NCBI RefSeq assembly: GCF_001653235.2 | Contig: NW_019154043.1 | Location: 992,001 to 1,056,000 of the forward strand | Direction: 5' to 3' | Length of the DNA stretch: 64,000 nt | Source: Pochonia chlamydosporia 170 | Taxonomy: Eukaryota; Ascomycota; Sordariomycetes; Hypocreales; Clavicipitaceae | Shown: in pieces, positions 1 to 11,071 of the stretch | Layout of the letters: every line of letters starts with the position of its first letter | Numbering within the stretch: the first letter of the stretch is position 1 | The notes under the pieces: generated by a model | Database searches by the model: none | Told to the model about the DNA's origin: nothing | What the model saw: only the letters and a program-made list of their open reading frames with translations | Translations under genes and position numbers: made by a program

Positions 1-307
1 AGCAACCGTTGTGTTCATGAAGGTATTCCACCCAGTGAGTGAACTGCAAGGAATGCAAGAACTTTGAAGCTAGTTCGACCAGCTCTGAGTCTGGTGATTC
101 TACCTTCGTCAAGTGTTCATGCCACTTCATTGCAGATGTATGGTACTCGTCTAGACTGTAAGACATGCGCCGCTCGAGATCACTGTGAAAATCGTTAAGG
201 CGTCTCCGCAACATATTCTCAATGCCGTCCAAATTAGCATTGCCACTCCTGAGAAGACACTCAAGATACTTGCGGGCTAAAGTGGAAGGGTCGGTTTCTT
301 CAGACAT
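1..307 (-). CDS. Partial helical protein, possibly an NLR (NACHT-type) fragment
   Basis: An open frame runs from an ATG at 307 off the left edge, giving 102 residues. It is rich in Leu, Glu and Lys and reads as amphipathic helices. Its end carries the pattern W-x2-HL followed by SELVELASKFLHSLQFTHWVEYL, here at about residues 65-98, which resembles the helical stretch after the NACHT module in fungal NLRs, where phrases like W..HL...F..W.E.L recur. That link is inference from pattern memory. The frame also stays open upstream of the ATG to a CTAG at 338-341, a possible 3' splice site, so the ATG may be internal and an earlier exon may exist further right. The rest of the gene lies outside the window. 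Confidence 0.45.
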   Translation of the reverse strand, partial: MSEETDPSTLARKYLECLLRSGNANLDGIENMLRRRLNDFHSDLERRMSYSLDEYHTSAMKWHEHLTKVESPDSELVELASKFLHSLQFTHWVEYLHEHNGC

Positions 308-1885
308 TCTGTCGGCGACGCGGAGGAACCCCAGATCCTAGGGGTCAGGGTTTGATGCTGCTCGGGTATGTTTTCGTTTTCGTTTTCGATCGCCGTTTCG
401 TTACGGCAGTTGCCTCCTTGTAGTATCGACGAATATGCACTTGACGTATAGAATACGGGCAGAGCACCTAGTTGTGGGAAAGTAAGAGGGAAAGAGGAGA
501 GAAAATTGCAGAGCGACCCCAAGACGTTCTATCCTTAAATTTGCACCCCAATGGATCTGTGCATAGTTAGCGGATACCACCATGTTTTATGAACTGTTAT
601 TCACCACGGTTGTTGGATTTTGTCATCCCACGTTTCAAGTAGCCATTCAGAAGAGACTGTGCGTGAACAGAGTGTGTTAAGACGTAGGACTCAGACCAAG
701 CGCTATGTTTGGAAGCTGCGTCACTGGTAACAAAGGACAGCCAGAGAAGGGTGGCGAATGTTCTTGAAAACGAGCTTGAGAGTTCACCAAGTTGAAATGC
801 GATCTACCACGGCAAGAACACCCGAACGGTACATCTCGTACAAGGCTCTAGTGTGCAACGTACATATTGCTGCCAGATGAGTTCACTCTCTTTCATTGGC
901 ATGAGCTGGGGAGATTCCTGTAAGCCTAAAACTAGTCATAGCACAATATTTCTGTGATGTATCATTTTCATATTTAAGTTGAACTAAGTGAACTGTGAAT
1001 GGCCGACTCCCACTTGCAGGAAAAAGATGTGATTTGGGATAGACAATGCGCAGGGAGCATGTAAAATGCTGTGAACCCGGCGGAATAAAGCTCATCGGCG
1101 GCATCTGGTAATTTTTTGTATCATTAAGACATGTTACTTCAAGAGCATCGTGGCCACGCATCTTTAAAATTCACAGCGTAAACAATATCCGCGGTGGGCA
1201 AAGTGTACAATCACAGGGCGTGCATGTGGTTGTGGTTACTCGTCAGACTTTAGGAGTCAACACCAACCACATGAGAGGATTGATGAAGAAACGAGTATAT
1301 GGGCTCGCCTTCGCGGTATGATTGTGATTCAGTGTATCAAAGCAAATCAGTACTCATTCATAGTGGGTGTACGGGCTAACTATCATGTCAACGGCGAGTT
1401 TTCACAGCAATTAATACACGTCAAAATAATATAGAACTTCATCCTAGTACGGAGAAATGCACATCCAGCTAATTGTGCTAAGGCTACATAGTATAGAAGC
1501 CACAATCTTGAGCTGAAATGGTGTTTGCAAAATTGTAACTGTAATCAAAGGCACCTCGGGAGTAGCAACTATAGCCAACATTTACCTAGTTCATAGCAAC
1601 AGCTTTCTGTCGTGCTTAAAAAACCAATCAACAGACGTACTGATGAAGTTTCGTTCGTCTAGACCAGAATACCTGGAGATAGACAGCCAAGTTTACCCAG
1701 ACAACATCGACATATTTCGACGCACTCTGCTCAGTGATCGTAACCGGCACGCTATCAGCCTGCGTATACTCTATTAGCATAAGCACTTATCAAAATATGC
1801 GGCTTAAATGGCCCCTAAAATTCACACAACACCGCAAGCCCATTCGTGGCGAAGTATTTTCGGGGACACCTGGAGACCTACTTGA
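308..1885. other. Intergenic region, no supported gene
   Basis: No frame here shows a recognisable domain, signal peptide or coherent exon chain. A 92-codon minus-strand frame at 883-1161 is open but has no feature that lifts it above chance. Confidence 0.5.
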
Positions 1886-2146
1886 TCAGCAGCGCACCGG
1901 GTACGAGCATAGATCCCCTCCCTCGTTCATAATACAACTTCGGCAAAGGAGCAACTGCCAAACATATTCAGACGCGATGTGACAGCTGAGCGGTTTACGG
2001 GTGCGTTTGAGATCGTTGTAGATGCCTTCAGCCATACACCGATACTTGCACTTAGTTGGAAAATAGCACCCCCTTCGGTTCACTTCAGCGGGTGCGGCGG
2101 AAGAAAGACCGGCCAAAGAGATGAGAATCACTGAGATGAATTGCAT
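1886..2146 (-). CDS. Small secreted cysteine-rich protein (candidate effector)
   Basis: Intronless frame of 86 residues. Residues 1-20 form a clear signal peptide: a hydrophobic core (ISVILISLAGL) and a small-residue cleavage site ending SSAAPA. The mature part is basic and holds eight cysteines, an even number that fits four disulfide bonds. They are spaced roughly C-x5-C-x3-C-x14-C-x12-C-x2-C-x8-C-x5-C. I do not recognise the family. Small size, secretion and cysteine density match fungal effector-like or antimicrobial proteins, but that role is inferred from general properties only. The gene stands alone, more than 1 kb from its neighbours. A short intron in the middle cannot be excluded, but no canonical pair is needed to keep the frame open. 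Confidence 0.6.
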   Translation of the reverse strand: MQFISVILISLAGLSSAAPAEVNRRGCYFPTKCKYRCMAEGIYNDLKRTRKPLSCHIASEYVWQLLLCRSCIMNEGGDLCSYPVRC

Positions 2147-3272
2147 GATGTCTGCAGAGTATGTTGCAGCGCTAAATCCGTTTGTATTCTTCCGTTGTGA
2201 CTGCCAAAGGGATGTGGACTGTGGTCGAGTATTACTCCAGATTTCTGTTGTGTGATTTACGGGTCGACACTTCCAAGCTGTAAACTCAATGTTCTGGCAG
2301 CTTTATAAGAGTTTTTTGCCATCTGCAGCAATTCTCTACAGAAGCCCGTTCCGAATAATGTTCTTCTGGTGCTTCCTCTGGAGACACCACATCACAGAAT
2401 ACGCATTTGGGCAATCAGCCACGCCGGACCGATTGGGTCGGCTTACTGAACACATTGTATCCAAAAATAATCATTTTTGCCGTACCAACAAGAGGAACTT
2501 TTATTTGCCACCGCTCTCGCCCCGTACAAGTGTGGCAAGCACAAACAGGACCGACCAAACCAATGAACAATGGTAGGAGAGACGAGGTTCAGTGTCAGGG
2601 AAATTGAATAATCCAAATTGCGTTGACCAGGTCACCGGGATGTCCATTTAAAACATACTGTCTATTGGTTATTGGGTGCTAAGATATTCCAGCATTACAA
2701 ATTGACCAGTTCTAATGTCAGTCAATCTTACCACTGTTGAGGTAGAGCAACCAACTACCTTCTGTTTGGTTAGCTTGCCTAGAGTGTCGAATTCGTCGAA
2801 TTCGTAATCTCTGCACGCCAAACAACCGTTTCGTCAAAGAGGTAACGAGTGGAGGAGAAACTGGCCTGTGTGCAGAGTCACCATCAGCCTGTAAGGCTCG
2901 CTTTGGCCAGTGTCTTGTTTGTTGTTTGTTCACTGCCGGTTATTGCTCACACCTGCCGCACAACTCAGCAACAAGGAGTGTAGTCAACCTGAACGGGATG
3001 AGACACGGCTCAGGTAAGATTTGTTGCAAAGCTCATAACAACTGCTTTAGACCTTCTCAGACAATCCACCGTATTGCAGCTGAATCTGTCCATGTTTGCA
3101 CTCCTCCAAACTCAGACATGACACCACTGCTTGCAAGAATGCACCAAAATTGCACAGACTTCTGTTCAGACAGGGAAACTGATAGCGAGTCTGTGTACAT
3201 ATTACCATCTCACGCCCACGTCAATACTTCAACTAGACATTGGCCGCCTAAATGAATCTACATGCACCTCAG
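2147..3272. other. Intergenic region, no supported gene
   Basis: Holds the upstream region of the small secreted protein and the downstream region of the HET gene. Short open frames on both strands show no domain or splice support. Confidence 0.5.
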
Positions 3273-5063
3273 CTAAACAGCCAACGCACCCAATTTATCC
3301 TTCAGTTCCTCCATACCATCATCATCCCCAAAAAGCATAGCATACAAAGTCCTTGCCTCCACCCTAATCACCTGCGTATATATACCCTCAATCCGCTTGA
3401 TCTCACCCTTTTTCACACCCGGGGCCGCCGTTTGGCCCATCAAATCCTTAATCATGACCGCCGTCCCACATACATGCTGTGTAGTCCAACTACCATGATC
3501 GTGGCGAATAACGATACGTTTCATAGGAACGCCCTGCACTCGACATATAAAGTCTGCTAGTCGTGCCGTAGGTGGAACAACCGCAATTTTATACGGTATC
3601 GCCTCCGGACTAGATTCCTTGACAAGAGCAAGGCGAGGCTCGTCGGAGGCAGTCGAGTGGTAGTTCCAGGATCCTTCAAACTCGGGCGACATGCGCTCGT
3701 CATCGTCACTCTCGTCAGGGTCGTACTTGGAAAACGAATACAGAGAATGCATGCTGTCGGTAGTGATGAAGTCTATTCGGTAGTTCTCGGTCTGCGTTAA
3801 CTTCGGGAGCTTTCCATCCTCATCGTCAAGAAGGTGCTGCATCAGAACGTCGTGCTCCTGGTGCGCAGCGTCCAGAAAGTCCTCATATTCGTTTTGGTAT
3901 ACTCGCTGCAACTCTGCCTCCCATTTATCCGTGAGGTCTAATGATCCGCGCATTTCCGAAATTGAAGGCCCCATGGCGATGATTCTACCAAGACATGTGG
4001 TCACTAGCTCGACAGACGATGATGCCCACTCATCTCGCCCTTCCGTTCTCATATGATCATATAGGGACTGATTGCCCGGTTTATGATGGAATTGGACGAC
4101 TCCGCCTACAGCTTCCATCTTGTCCCCTCCCAGTAAGTCTCGGAGGAGCTTGCAAAAGGCAGCCTTTTCAGAGTTTTTGGACGGCAAAAGCTCCTTGCGG
4201 CTCATGAAATGGACAGTGTCTGCCCAAACTTCGCGGAGGGACTTGTTATAGTCAATGGGAAAGTCGCGTCCATCAACAGCAAGACCGACTAGCCCATAAA
4301 TCTTGTCCCTGGGATCCTTGCACAGGGCGTCAACATGGTTCTCTAATAGCTTCTTCAAGGAGCAGCTGCCGCTGTACTTGTTTCGTCGCATGGCCTGTAA
4401 GCTAAGTGGTCCAACGCCGCTTTCATCCCCGTCTGAATGCTTTTCGACGTGCTTTACAAAGCGATCCCATTCCAAGGCGTCTCCGCTACCAATACAGACC
4501 CGAATCTTGCGAGCTTTTCCAATCTCCTGAAGAATCCACACTCGCTTCCAATACTCATCGCCTGCTACGTCTTGTATCGTTTTCTGTAAATTCTCTTCGA
4601 CGTCCGTATCAGTTGTAATATACTGAGGACCGAGCCAAACCACCACAGATGCAGCGCGGGAATAAATATGCGGCATGATGCGCAGCTGGCGACTCTTTTC
4701 TGGAATGTCCTTCTGGTTGATTGAGATGGCGTCAACCCAGATGGGTAAGCCACGCGATTTTCCATGCAAGTATTGAAGTGCCGCATGGAGGTTCTCCGTC
4801 ACGGTAACCTGGACACCGTCCACAATGATGGGTTTTTGAACGGATTCATCGCCCCAGCGGTAAGACAACGCCTCGTATTTCTGCGGTTGAGAAAAAGTGA
4901 GGACCTGAAGACTGCAAACCAGGTGTCCTTCGGCGCTTAAATCGGGCTCAATTGTGAGCACCCTAATACTGTCGGTTGAGATGCTCAGCGGTCGACTAGC
5001 ATATGGCTCCAATGGACCACCAGGGGCTTGCTGAGCCGCAGTTGCTGTAGATGCCGACGACAT
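3273..5063 (-). CDS. Heterokaryon incompatibility (HET) domain protein
   Basis: Single-exon frame of 596 residues. The HET domain (PF06985) lies near the N terminus with its three conserved blocks: YEALSYRWGD at residues 63-72, then IWVDAISINQKDIPEKSRQ at about 108-126 followed by IYSRAASVVVWLG at 133-145, and WILQEIGKARKIRVC at about 176-190. HET domains are the shared effector module of fungal allorecognition proteins; when triggered by fusion with an unlike strain they drive cell death, and the fold is related to TIR domains. The C-terminal 400 residues are not recognisable and include an acidic stretch near residues 460-475 (SKYDPDESDDDE). Start chosen at the only ATG ahead of the domain. 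No repeat or NACHT module is attached, so this is the short HET type common in filamentous ascomycetes, whose individual partners are mostly unknown. Confidence 0.9.
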   Translation of the reverse strand: MSSASTATAAQQAPGGPLEPYASRPLSISTDSIRVLTIEPDLSAEGHLVCSLQVLTFSQPQKYEALSYRWGDESVQKPIIVDGVQVTVTENLHAALQYLHGKSRGLPIWVDAISINQKDIPEKSRQLRIMPHIYSRAASVVVWLGPQYITTDTDVEENLQKTIQDVAGDEYWKRVWILQEIGKARKIRVCIGSGDALEWDRFVKHVEKHSDGDESGVGPLSLQAMRRNKYSGSCSLKKLLENHVDALCKDPRDKIYGLVGLAVDGRDFPIDYNKSLREVWADTVHFMSRKELLPSKNSEKAAFCKLLRDLLGGDKMEAVGGVVQFHHKPGNQSLYDHMRTEGRDEWASSSVELVTTCLGRIIAMGPSISEMRGSLDLTDKWEAELQRVYQNEYEDFLDAAHQEHDVLMQHLLDDEDGKLPKLTQTENYRIDFITTDSMHSLYSFSKYDPDESDDDERMSPEFEGSWNYHSTASDEPRLALVKESSPEAIPYKIAVVPPTARLADFICRVQGVPMKRIVIRHDHGSWTTQHVCGTAVMIKDLMGQTAAPGVKKGEIKRIEGIYTQVIRVEARTLYAMLFGDDDGMEELKDKLGALAV

Positions 5064-5937
5064 GTCCGGGTTTTGTCACTGTGATTGAGTTGCCTGGTGT
5101 TTAGGGAATGCAAAAGCCACAAGTAGTTTCACAGCCCATAGACGGTTAGGAAAGATGAGACACGGGACCTCTTTTTTTTTCCTGGGAAGACCGCGATAAA
5201 TAGCAATGTGCAAAAGAGTTATATTTTGCTGCCAGAGTTGCTAGTTTGTTTTGTCTCCTCTTAATTAGGTCTAAACATAACTGTTAAGACCTCTGTTGAA
5301 TGCATCAACAAGGATTCTTGGTGGGTCGTTCCGACCATTGAGAATACTTGATGACACGAAAGCTGAAGATTGCGGAGCAAGGACGTCCAGGATGAGGCTG
5401 AGGGGCCTGAGTAATTTACATTTCCGATTATTTACCAGAAGCAAGTGAAACATAATTGTGGTCTTAAGTAGAAAGGATTTACCTTGCTGCCACTTTCCTT
5501 CTCATCTTGCCAATAGTGGTCGTCTTGCCTGTGGAGTGTGCATATTACTTTATTCGGATACTTCGTTGGCTGAGGATGTGTAGACAGTCGACTCACGCTC
5601 CCGGTTGAATTGTAGTGGCTAGTACCTGCCAAGGGGAGAATTTATGGCGCTATTGTTAAAATGATAACGAAAACAGGTGGTATAAGTTATCAACCTGAAA
5701 CAAGCATGGTTATTTATAAATGAAGTGCTGAAAAGGCCTTAGTAGAGCTGGATTTGTCTGTGCCCGTAGGATGCCCCTGCTGGGTGTCTCCCTCCACTCT
5801 CCTGGTCACTGTTGGCCCAACCCGAACCCGTCTAGATATATGATACAGATTTTCTTGGGAAAAGAGGGTTAGATACTCCCTTTATAGACCGCCTTGAGGG
5901 ATTTTCTTGATATCGAGAGAAAGGTCAGAAGAGGAGG

Positions 5938-6065
5938 GTCGGGGTATAGAGGTCAATTTTCGGAACAAAACGGTCAGGAAAATAGGAACAGAGAAGGTCA
6001 GAAAAGAAACGTCGGGGAATGGAGGCCGAGTTTCGGAACAGAATAGTCAAAAATAAAGGAATGGG
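5938..6065. repeat. Imperfect tandem repeat, 73-base period
   Basis: A block starting GTCGGGGTATAGAGG at 5938 recurs as GTCGGGGAATGGAGG at 6011. Both continue with TTTCGGAACA and then a GGTCA or AGTCA, AAAT/AATA, AGGAA stretch. The second copy fades after about 6065. Identity is partial, so it is an old duplication. Confidence 0.6.
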
Positions 6066-6462
6066 GACGACCAGAGCGATCCTCGTTGACAACTTATGTC
6101 AGTTCTTTTCGGATCATCTCATTCACACGCTTCTATATTTACAGTCAGATGTCACAGCCTCTTCCAGACTTCTTCGTATAGGCTTGGGGATAGATGCATT
6201 ATGTCTCAGGACATCGGAACCCATCCTTGAATGCAGACGTTTCCACGCAACATATCTAGGGTTTCATGCTGGCAATTATGTTATGCGTCTCGTTCACCCT
6301 TTACCAGCCAGCAGCACGACCTCTTAACGTACAATATGAAGCTTATATTACGGTCCAATGCACGACCGTGGTCTTGGCAGGCAGCAGGCGGATTATGCCA
6401 GCATGTTTCACACGGGATGGCCCGAGCATGCGCATAAATCCAAGCCCTAAGATGGCGCGAAG

Positions 6463-6575
6463 AAGTCATTCAGACATGACTTGCATTCTTAGTATGCAGA
6501 TAATGCTCAAGTCATTCAGAAACGACTTGGGGGTTTTTTTACACGGAGAGTTCTCAAGTCATACGGAAATGAGTT
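6463..6575. promoter_or_regulatory. Three imperfect palindromes at 46-47 base spacing upstream of the subtilisin gene
   Basis: Twenty-base elements of the form AAGTCAT..........GACTT lie at 6463-6482, 6509-6528 and 6556-6575. The left arm AAGTCAT and right arm ATGACTT are inverted complements in the first copy and weaker in the others. The first and third copies are followed by a shared tail (GCATT.TTAGTA.GCAGATAATGCT). The last copy is about 190 bases before the protease ATG. They could be binding sites for a dimeric regulator or simply a decayed tandem repeat; the regular spacing fits both. Confidence 0.4.
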
Positions 6576-6768
6576 GCATTTTTAGTACGCAGATAATGCT
6601 TATGGTCAAAGTATATGCGTATTAGCTTCAGGCAGATTAAGCAGGCTGGCATGTAAATATAAATAGTCAAGTAATCAGCATAACCTCATAACTCTAGCTT
6701 CTTGTTCCAGACTTCTAATTATATTTATAACAAACTACATCTAACACTTCCATACCTTCTTTCCCACC

Positions 6769-8124
6769 ATGGCTATCTACCGAGGTTTCGTGGCAATCTT
6801 GCTAGCCATACCTATATTGCCGTCTTGCATTGTAGGCCTTGGGCTAAGTGAAAGACAGGCGGCCGAGACCAACAACAAGTTTATTATTAGCTTGAAAGAT
6901 GGCCTCTCAAAACGCGAGGTTGATGCCTACGTAAACCGGGTCAATGATTTCCATGAGCGAATCCTTGGTCGACGCGAGCTAAACTTCCCTGGCATCGAAA
7001 ATAAGATAGATATGGGCAAGTTTCACGCTATCGTTGGTCAATTCGATGAAGCTACTCTCCAGAAAATTAAGAATAGCCCCGAGTTACAGCTATTCTAATA
7101 CCAATTTATATGCTTGGCCAGAAACGGATTCTAACCATTGCTAAATATAGGTTGCAGAAGTTGAGCCTGATGAGCTCGTTCGTATTAGTGAAGTTATTGT
7201 CCAACCTGATGCAGGCTACGGCTTGGCTGCGATATCTAGCCAAGGTCCAGGCTCTACCGACTATCGCTATGATAATAGTGCCGGCAAAGGCACATTTGCA
7301 TACATTGTGGACACGGGCATTAACGCCGATCACGAGGAGTTTGGTGGTCGTGTCACCAAAGGATTCAACGGATTCAATGACTCGATCATTGATTTATTTG
7401 GTCACGGCACTCTGGTTGCTGGTGTTTTGGGCTCAAAGACATACGGCGCGGCAAAATTGGCTAACCTTATTGATGTCAAGGTATTTGAAGGGGATGAGAC
7501 CCCAAGGTCGAAGGTTCTCTCTGGCTACGCTTGGGCAGTTAACGACATCACCAGTAGGGGCCGTGCCAGCCGATCTGTTATCAATATGTCACTTGGTTAG
7601 TAAATTGCCGCGACTCAAACTTTGGAGGCGGCTAACGTTTTACTCATTTAGGTGGGCCGTTCAGCCAAGTATTCAATAAAGCTGTCGAGAGTGCATTCCA
7701 GTCCGGTATTCTTACTGTCGCTTGTGCCGGAAACGATGCCAAGTCTACAGCAACGGCGTCCCCAGCGTCAACCCCCAACGCAATAACAGTCGGTGCTATC
7801 GATCAGAGTTGGAAAATGGCCGGATTCTCCAATTTTGGCTCAGAAGTTGACATCTTGGCTCCTGGCGTTGATATTCTGACGACTTTTATTGGGTCAACCA
7901 CTGCTAAGAAACGCGCGAGTGGAACGTCCCTCTCCTGTCCTTACGTTGCTGGCATGGCATTGTACGTCGCTGCTCTCGAGAATATTAACTCTCCCGCCGA
8001 AATAACTAGCAGGATTCTTGCTCTCGGAACCAGAGACAAAGCTACGGATTTAAAGAGTAATACAGTTAATCTGGTTGCGAACAACGGAGCTTTAGGCGTT
8101 TCTCCCAGAGCTTTTAACTCATGA
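6769..8124 (+). CDS. Secreted subtilisin-like serine protease (S8, proteinase K type), first splice donor abnormal
   Basis: Exons about 6769-7083, 7151-7595 and 7652-8124 would give 410 residues. Residues 1-25 are a signal peptide. An inhibitor I9 propeptide follows (KFIISLKDGLSKREVDAYV to about residue 105), then the peptidase with Asp159 in YIVDTGIN, His190 in GHGTLVAG, oxyanion Asn281 in ACAGND, and Ser346 in SGTSLSCPYVAG. Intron 2 (7596-7651) is canonical, GTTAGT to TTTAG. Intron 1 is a problem: the only GT near the break is at 7083, which puts the catalytic exon out of frame with any nearby AG; keeping the frame to the TATAG at 7150 needs the intron to start at TT (7084). No other GT exists up to 7150. 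One missing base, a rare splice, or an assembly error would explain it. Secreted enzymes of this type digest proteins outside the cell. Confidence 0.8.
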
Positions 8125-8421
8125 CCATCTTGAGATCGATACCTTGGGATACGCGTTCTTGCTAGTAGTGCAGAATAGCCTAGATAGCAAATTAAACTAA
8201 ACCTTACCCTAAGATGATATTAGGAGTATGGGAGAAACGTTCTATACTAAAGTCATGAGAACTGTCTTGCTAAAATGAGAATCTAACATGTCCTCATGCT
8301 GAGTTCGAGATGGAAGCCGACATCATGCTACTGCACTATCCTGTAACGCGCGGCAAAGGAATGTTGTATTTCATGTCCAACCTAACTTCGACAACGTTGC
8401 CCGCGAGATTGTCCATATTTT

Positions 8422-10547
8422 CTATCTGTGAATAATATCAAGGTCATGCTCTCTTTCCCCCTTTTTGACCTTCCAAGCTGCACTATGACCAAGCCGAACG
8501 AGCTCCATTACGAATTCGCAGATTTCTTGGATATGTTCAATCTCCTCCACGCATAGTCCCTCAGTTGGAATACTGCGTGCAATATTTCCCACCGACGCCA
8601 AGATCTGCAAGTCATTGTCTGCTTCCTCACCGAGAGGGTGTATAATGATATTGATAAAGAGTGGCATGGCAGCCATCGGCGCATAGTGAGACACCACCCA
8701 AACTGAATCCTCTTTCCAGAAGTTGACCACAGTTTCCAAAAAGCGGAAAATAGAACGACTGGCTTCTATGGACAGATCAGCGCTCGAGTGCACTACGCTG
8801 TGCAGGTCATCGGGTAAGTTCCTCTCAAAATCACCACACTTTCGGACCATTGTGTGAATGTTGATTATGGTGAAGAGGTAGTCAAGCTGCAAGTTGATGA
8901 TGTGCGTGCCGTCTTCTGCGCTCATAGTTGCCGAGATTGGAAGGTTTGAGTCTGGGTGGATGGATAATCTGGGGCGATAGCTTGATTCGATTGATAACCG
9001 CCATTCCTCAAGCTCATCATCAAGCTGCCGAACGTGCGATAGGAGCTCGCTCTCTTCATATGTAAATGCTCGCGGCGAGCAGAGCAGTCGGCATGCGTTT
9101 TCTTTGATCTTTGCGATGTGTATGTCTCGCGGCTGGTTGTACCAACACGTCTGGTTGCTGCATTCTCCAGCATCACCGACGTCGCAGTAATTGGAGGTAA
9201 GTAGCGGCGGACTCCCAGTACGAAGAGAGGCGTCTTTGTCGAAGCAATAGCATAGCCAAAATAACCTTCGGATATGGAACCTTGATTGCTCGTCGAATAT
9301 GGGAATATGTTGAGGCAGAAGAGCTAGCCTTGACAGGAGAAAATGGCCGCCAAGATCACATACCATACGACATGCGCTTGTAAAGGTGATGGAAGCCTCT
9401 CGACATTGCCCTTTCATTTTTTGGTGTGCCCACTAATCTGATGTGAGCCAGGAGCACAGCACTTGCGAATTCTGAACTACCTCGACTTACCAGCAAAAGG
9501 GTGGCTTGCAGGCTGTCCAAGTTAACAGAGTTATTGGAGATAATTAATAGACGTTTAGCCTCATGGATGCATTCGCATGACTCCGGAAAGGAATGAGATT
9601 GCCGGGCCCCTTCCGTGCGACTAACAAGAGCGAGCATGGCCCAGAGACAAGCCTCCGCTGATGTCCGACGTCCTGGGTCGGGCGCCTTGACGTCGTACGC
9701 ACTCGCGATGGTCACTTCAAGGAGGTCCCTTTGAAGTACCGGAAAGACTATCGAAGTCTTGGACTTGAAGAAGACACCAACGAGGTATCTGCAAGTAGAC
9801 TCTGGAGGCAATATTCTTGATCGTGACAGCAATGTAGAAGAGACAGGATCGGGAGGAGTGCTGACAGGATCTCTAAAGATGTTAAAGTTTTCCAAAAACA
9901 CGCGCTGCCCTGCGCCTTCCGAAATCCACTGTCGTCCCCGTGATGAAAAGATGCCTACTCCCTTGAAATACCAGTTATCGCCAAGCTGACATCTTGATAA
10001 CCTGTAGGAGGGCCTAGACTGAGTGACTTGGGTCGGTGCGGGATTTACGTGAAGCTGAAGGGGCGGAGGATTTCTGGCTGGCTGCTCGCCTGCGGCTGTG
10101 GTCGGAGATGTCAAGTGATAAGAAATGCTACTTGTTGATGCTGATATCTCGGACCAAGGCGAGGTACCGCCAGTTGTATTTGTTGATTGTGCAGACTTTG
10201 ACCTGAGAACGCCTTCGAGCTCTTCTACCCGGTGGGAGAGTTCCTGCACGACATCGGATGCGGTCCTGCAGCCTTGTATTGGTCATCAAACCCACCAAGA
10301 TTCGATGATGAAAGGGATTGCTAGAGATGACTTGCCTCTTGTTTGGATTTTTTGGAACGACTCTGACGAAGGTGCAAGACAGGCCTTGACTCGCGCACCA
10401 ATCGCATGGGTCACCGGGGTTCGCGATTAAGCATTGGATCTAATGAACAAGGTGTCAGCTGATGAACCTTGGACGCTGATCATTTAAAAAAGAATACATG
10501 GATACCTTGCGCTTGTAGCATAAGTCGCATGCGCGCCGAGGAGGCAT
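8422..10547 (-). CDS. Zn2Cys6 transcription factor with fungal_trans domain
   Basis: Four exons join to 643 residues: 10506-10547, 10336-10439, 9491-10265 and 8422-9432. The first two encode the zinc cluster: MPPRRACDLCYKRK then IQC...CDWCASQGLSC, spaced C-x2-C-x6-C-x8-C-x2-C-x6-C, which binds two zincs and CGG half sites. A short heptad-like linker (VQELSHRVEELEGVL) follows, suited to dimerisation. The regulatory middle-homology region lies in exons 3-4, with FHIRRLFWLCYCFDKDASLRTGSPP at about residues 350-375 as its typical core. Intron 2 (10266-10335) begins GCAAGT, a GC-AG intron matching the known AG|GCAAGT form; intron 3 (9433-9490) begins GTAAGT. Start is the ATG at 10547, right before the cluster. 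The nearest gene it could control is unclear: the protease lies downstream and the calcium genes start 525 bases upstream, divergently. Confidence 0.87.
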
Positions 10548-11071
10548 TGTTGTGATGGAAGTTGACGTAATCGGAGGGACGGAAAAGAGGGGGAAGATGT
10601 CTGGTCGGCATGGCGGAGATCCGAGATGTCACTGTTGAACTTCAAGTTGCTTACGCCTGAAGATGGCACTAGTTAGTGGCCAGCTGCTGCGGGAGGCCTG
10701 TGCTTTCAATGTCCATGTCAATTTGATTCATGTCATGTCTCGACTGTATGTGGAGATCAATATACGACACACCACCGTATGTCCAAGCACAATGTGGCAT
10801 CAGGTCCCGCCAGACAAGACGACTTGGACATCTTGCTTGAGAACCTATCTGATGCTGTAAAATAGCATAACTTTACATAGCTTAGCTTATTATAGCTTAA
10901 TTTAACAACTTCCTAGGAATATCAAGATTATAAGAAACCACCACCCTGCCTCGAGCCTACAATATCCTACGGCTCTGCTCAGGAAATTCCCCTCTGGCGA
11001 TGCCATTAATATGTAACATTCCGAGCAATCTACCAGTCGAATCTACCATCGTTGCTCTCATCCCCTTCAGA
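10548..11071. promoter_or_regulatory. Divergent intergenic region between the Zn2Cys6 regulator and the calmodulin-like gene
   Basis: 524 bases that must carry both promoters. An AT-rich stretch with repeated TAGCTTA-like words lies at about 10860-10910. No clear regulatory site was recognised. Confidence 0.4.

Larger units (their letters stand above)
5064..6768. other. Intergenic region with local repeats
   Basis: No supported gene. It contains a two-copy 73-base tandem repeat (5938 on) and, closer to the protease, three spaced imperfect palindromes (6463-6575), listed separately. The last 100 bases before 6769 are AT-rich and C/T-rich, as expected for a fungal promoter and leader. Confidence 0.5.

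Noticed and set aside
883..1161. 92-codon minus-strand frame
   Set aside because: No domain, signal peptide, splice context or neighbour link; length is within chance.
7110..7679. 189-codon plus-strand frame inside the subtilisin gene
   Set aside because: It is the +1 shadow of the catalytic exon; the in-frame reading carries the Asp and His motifs.
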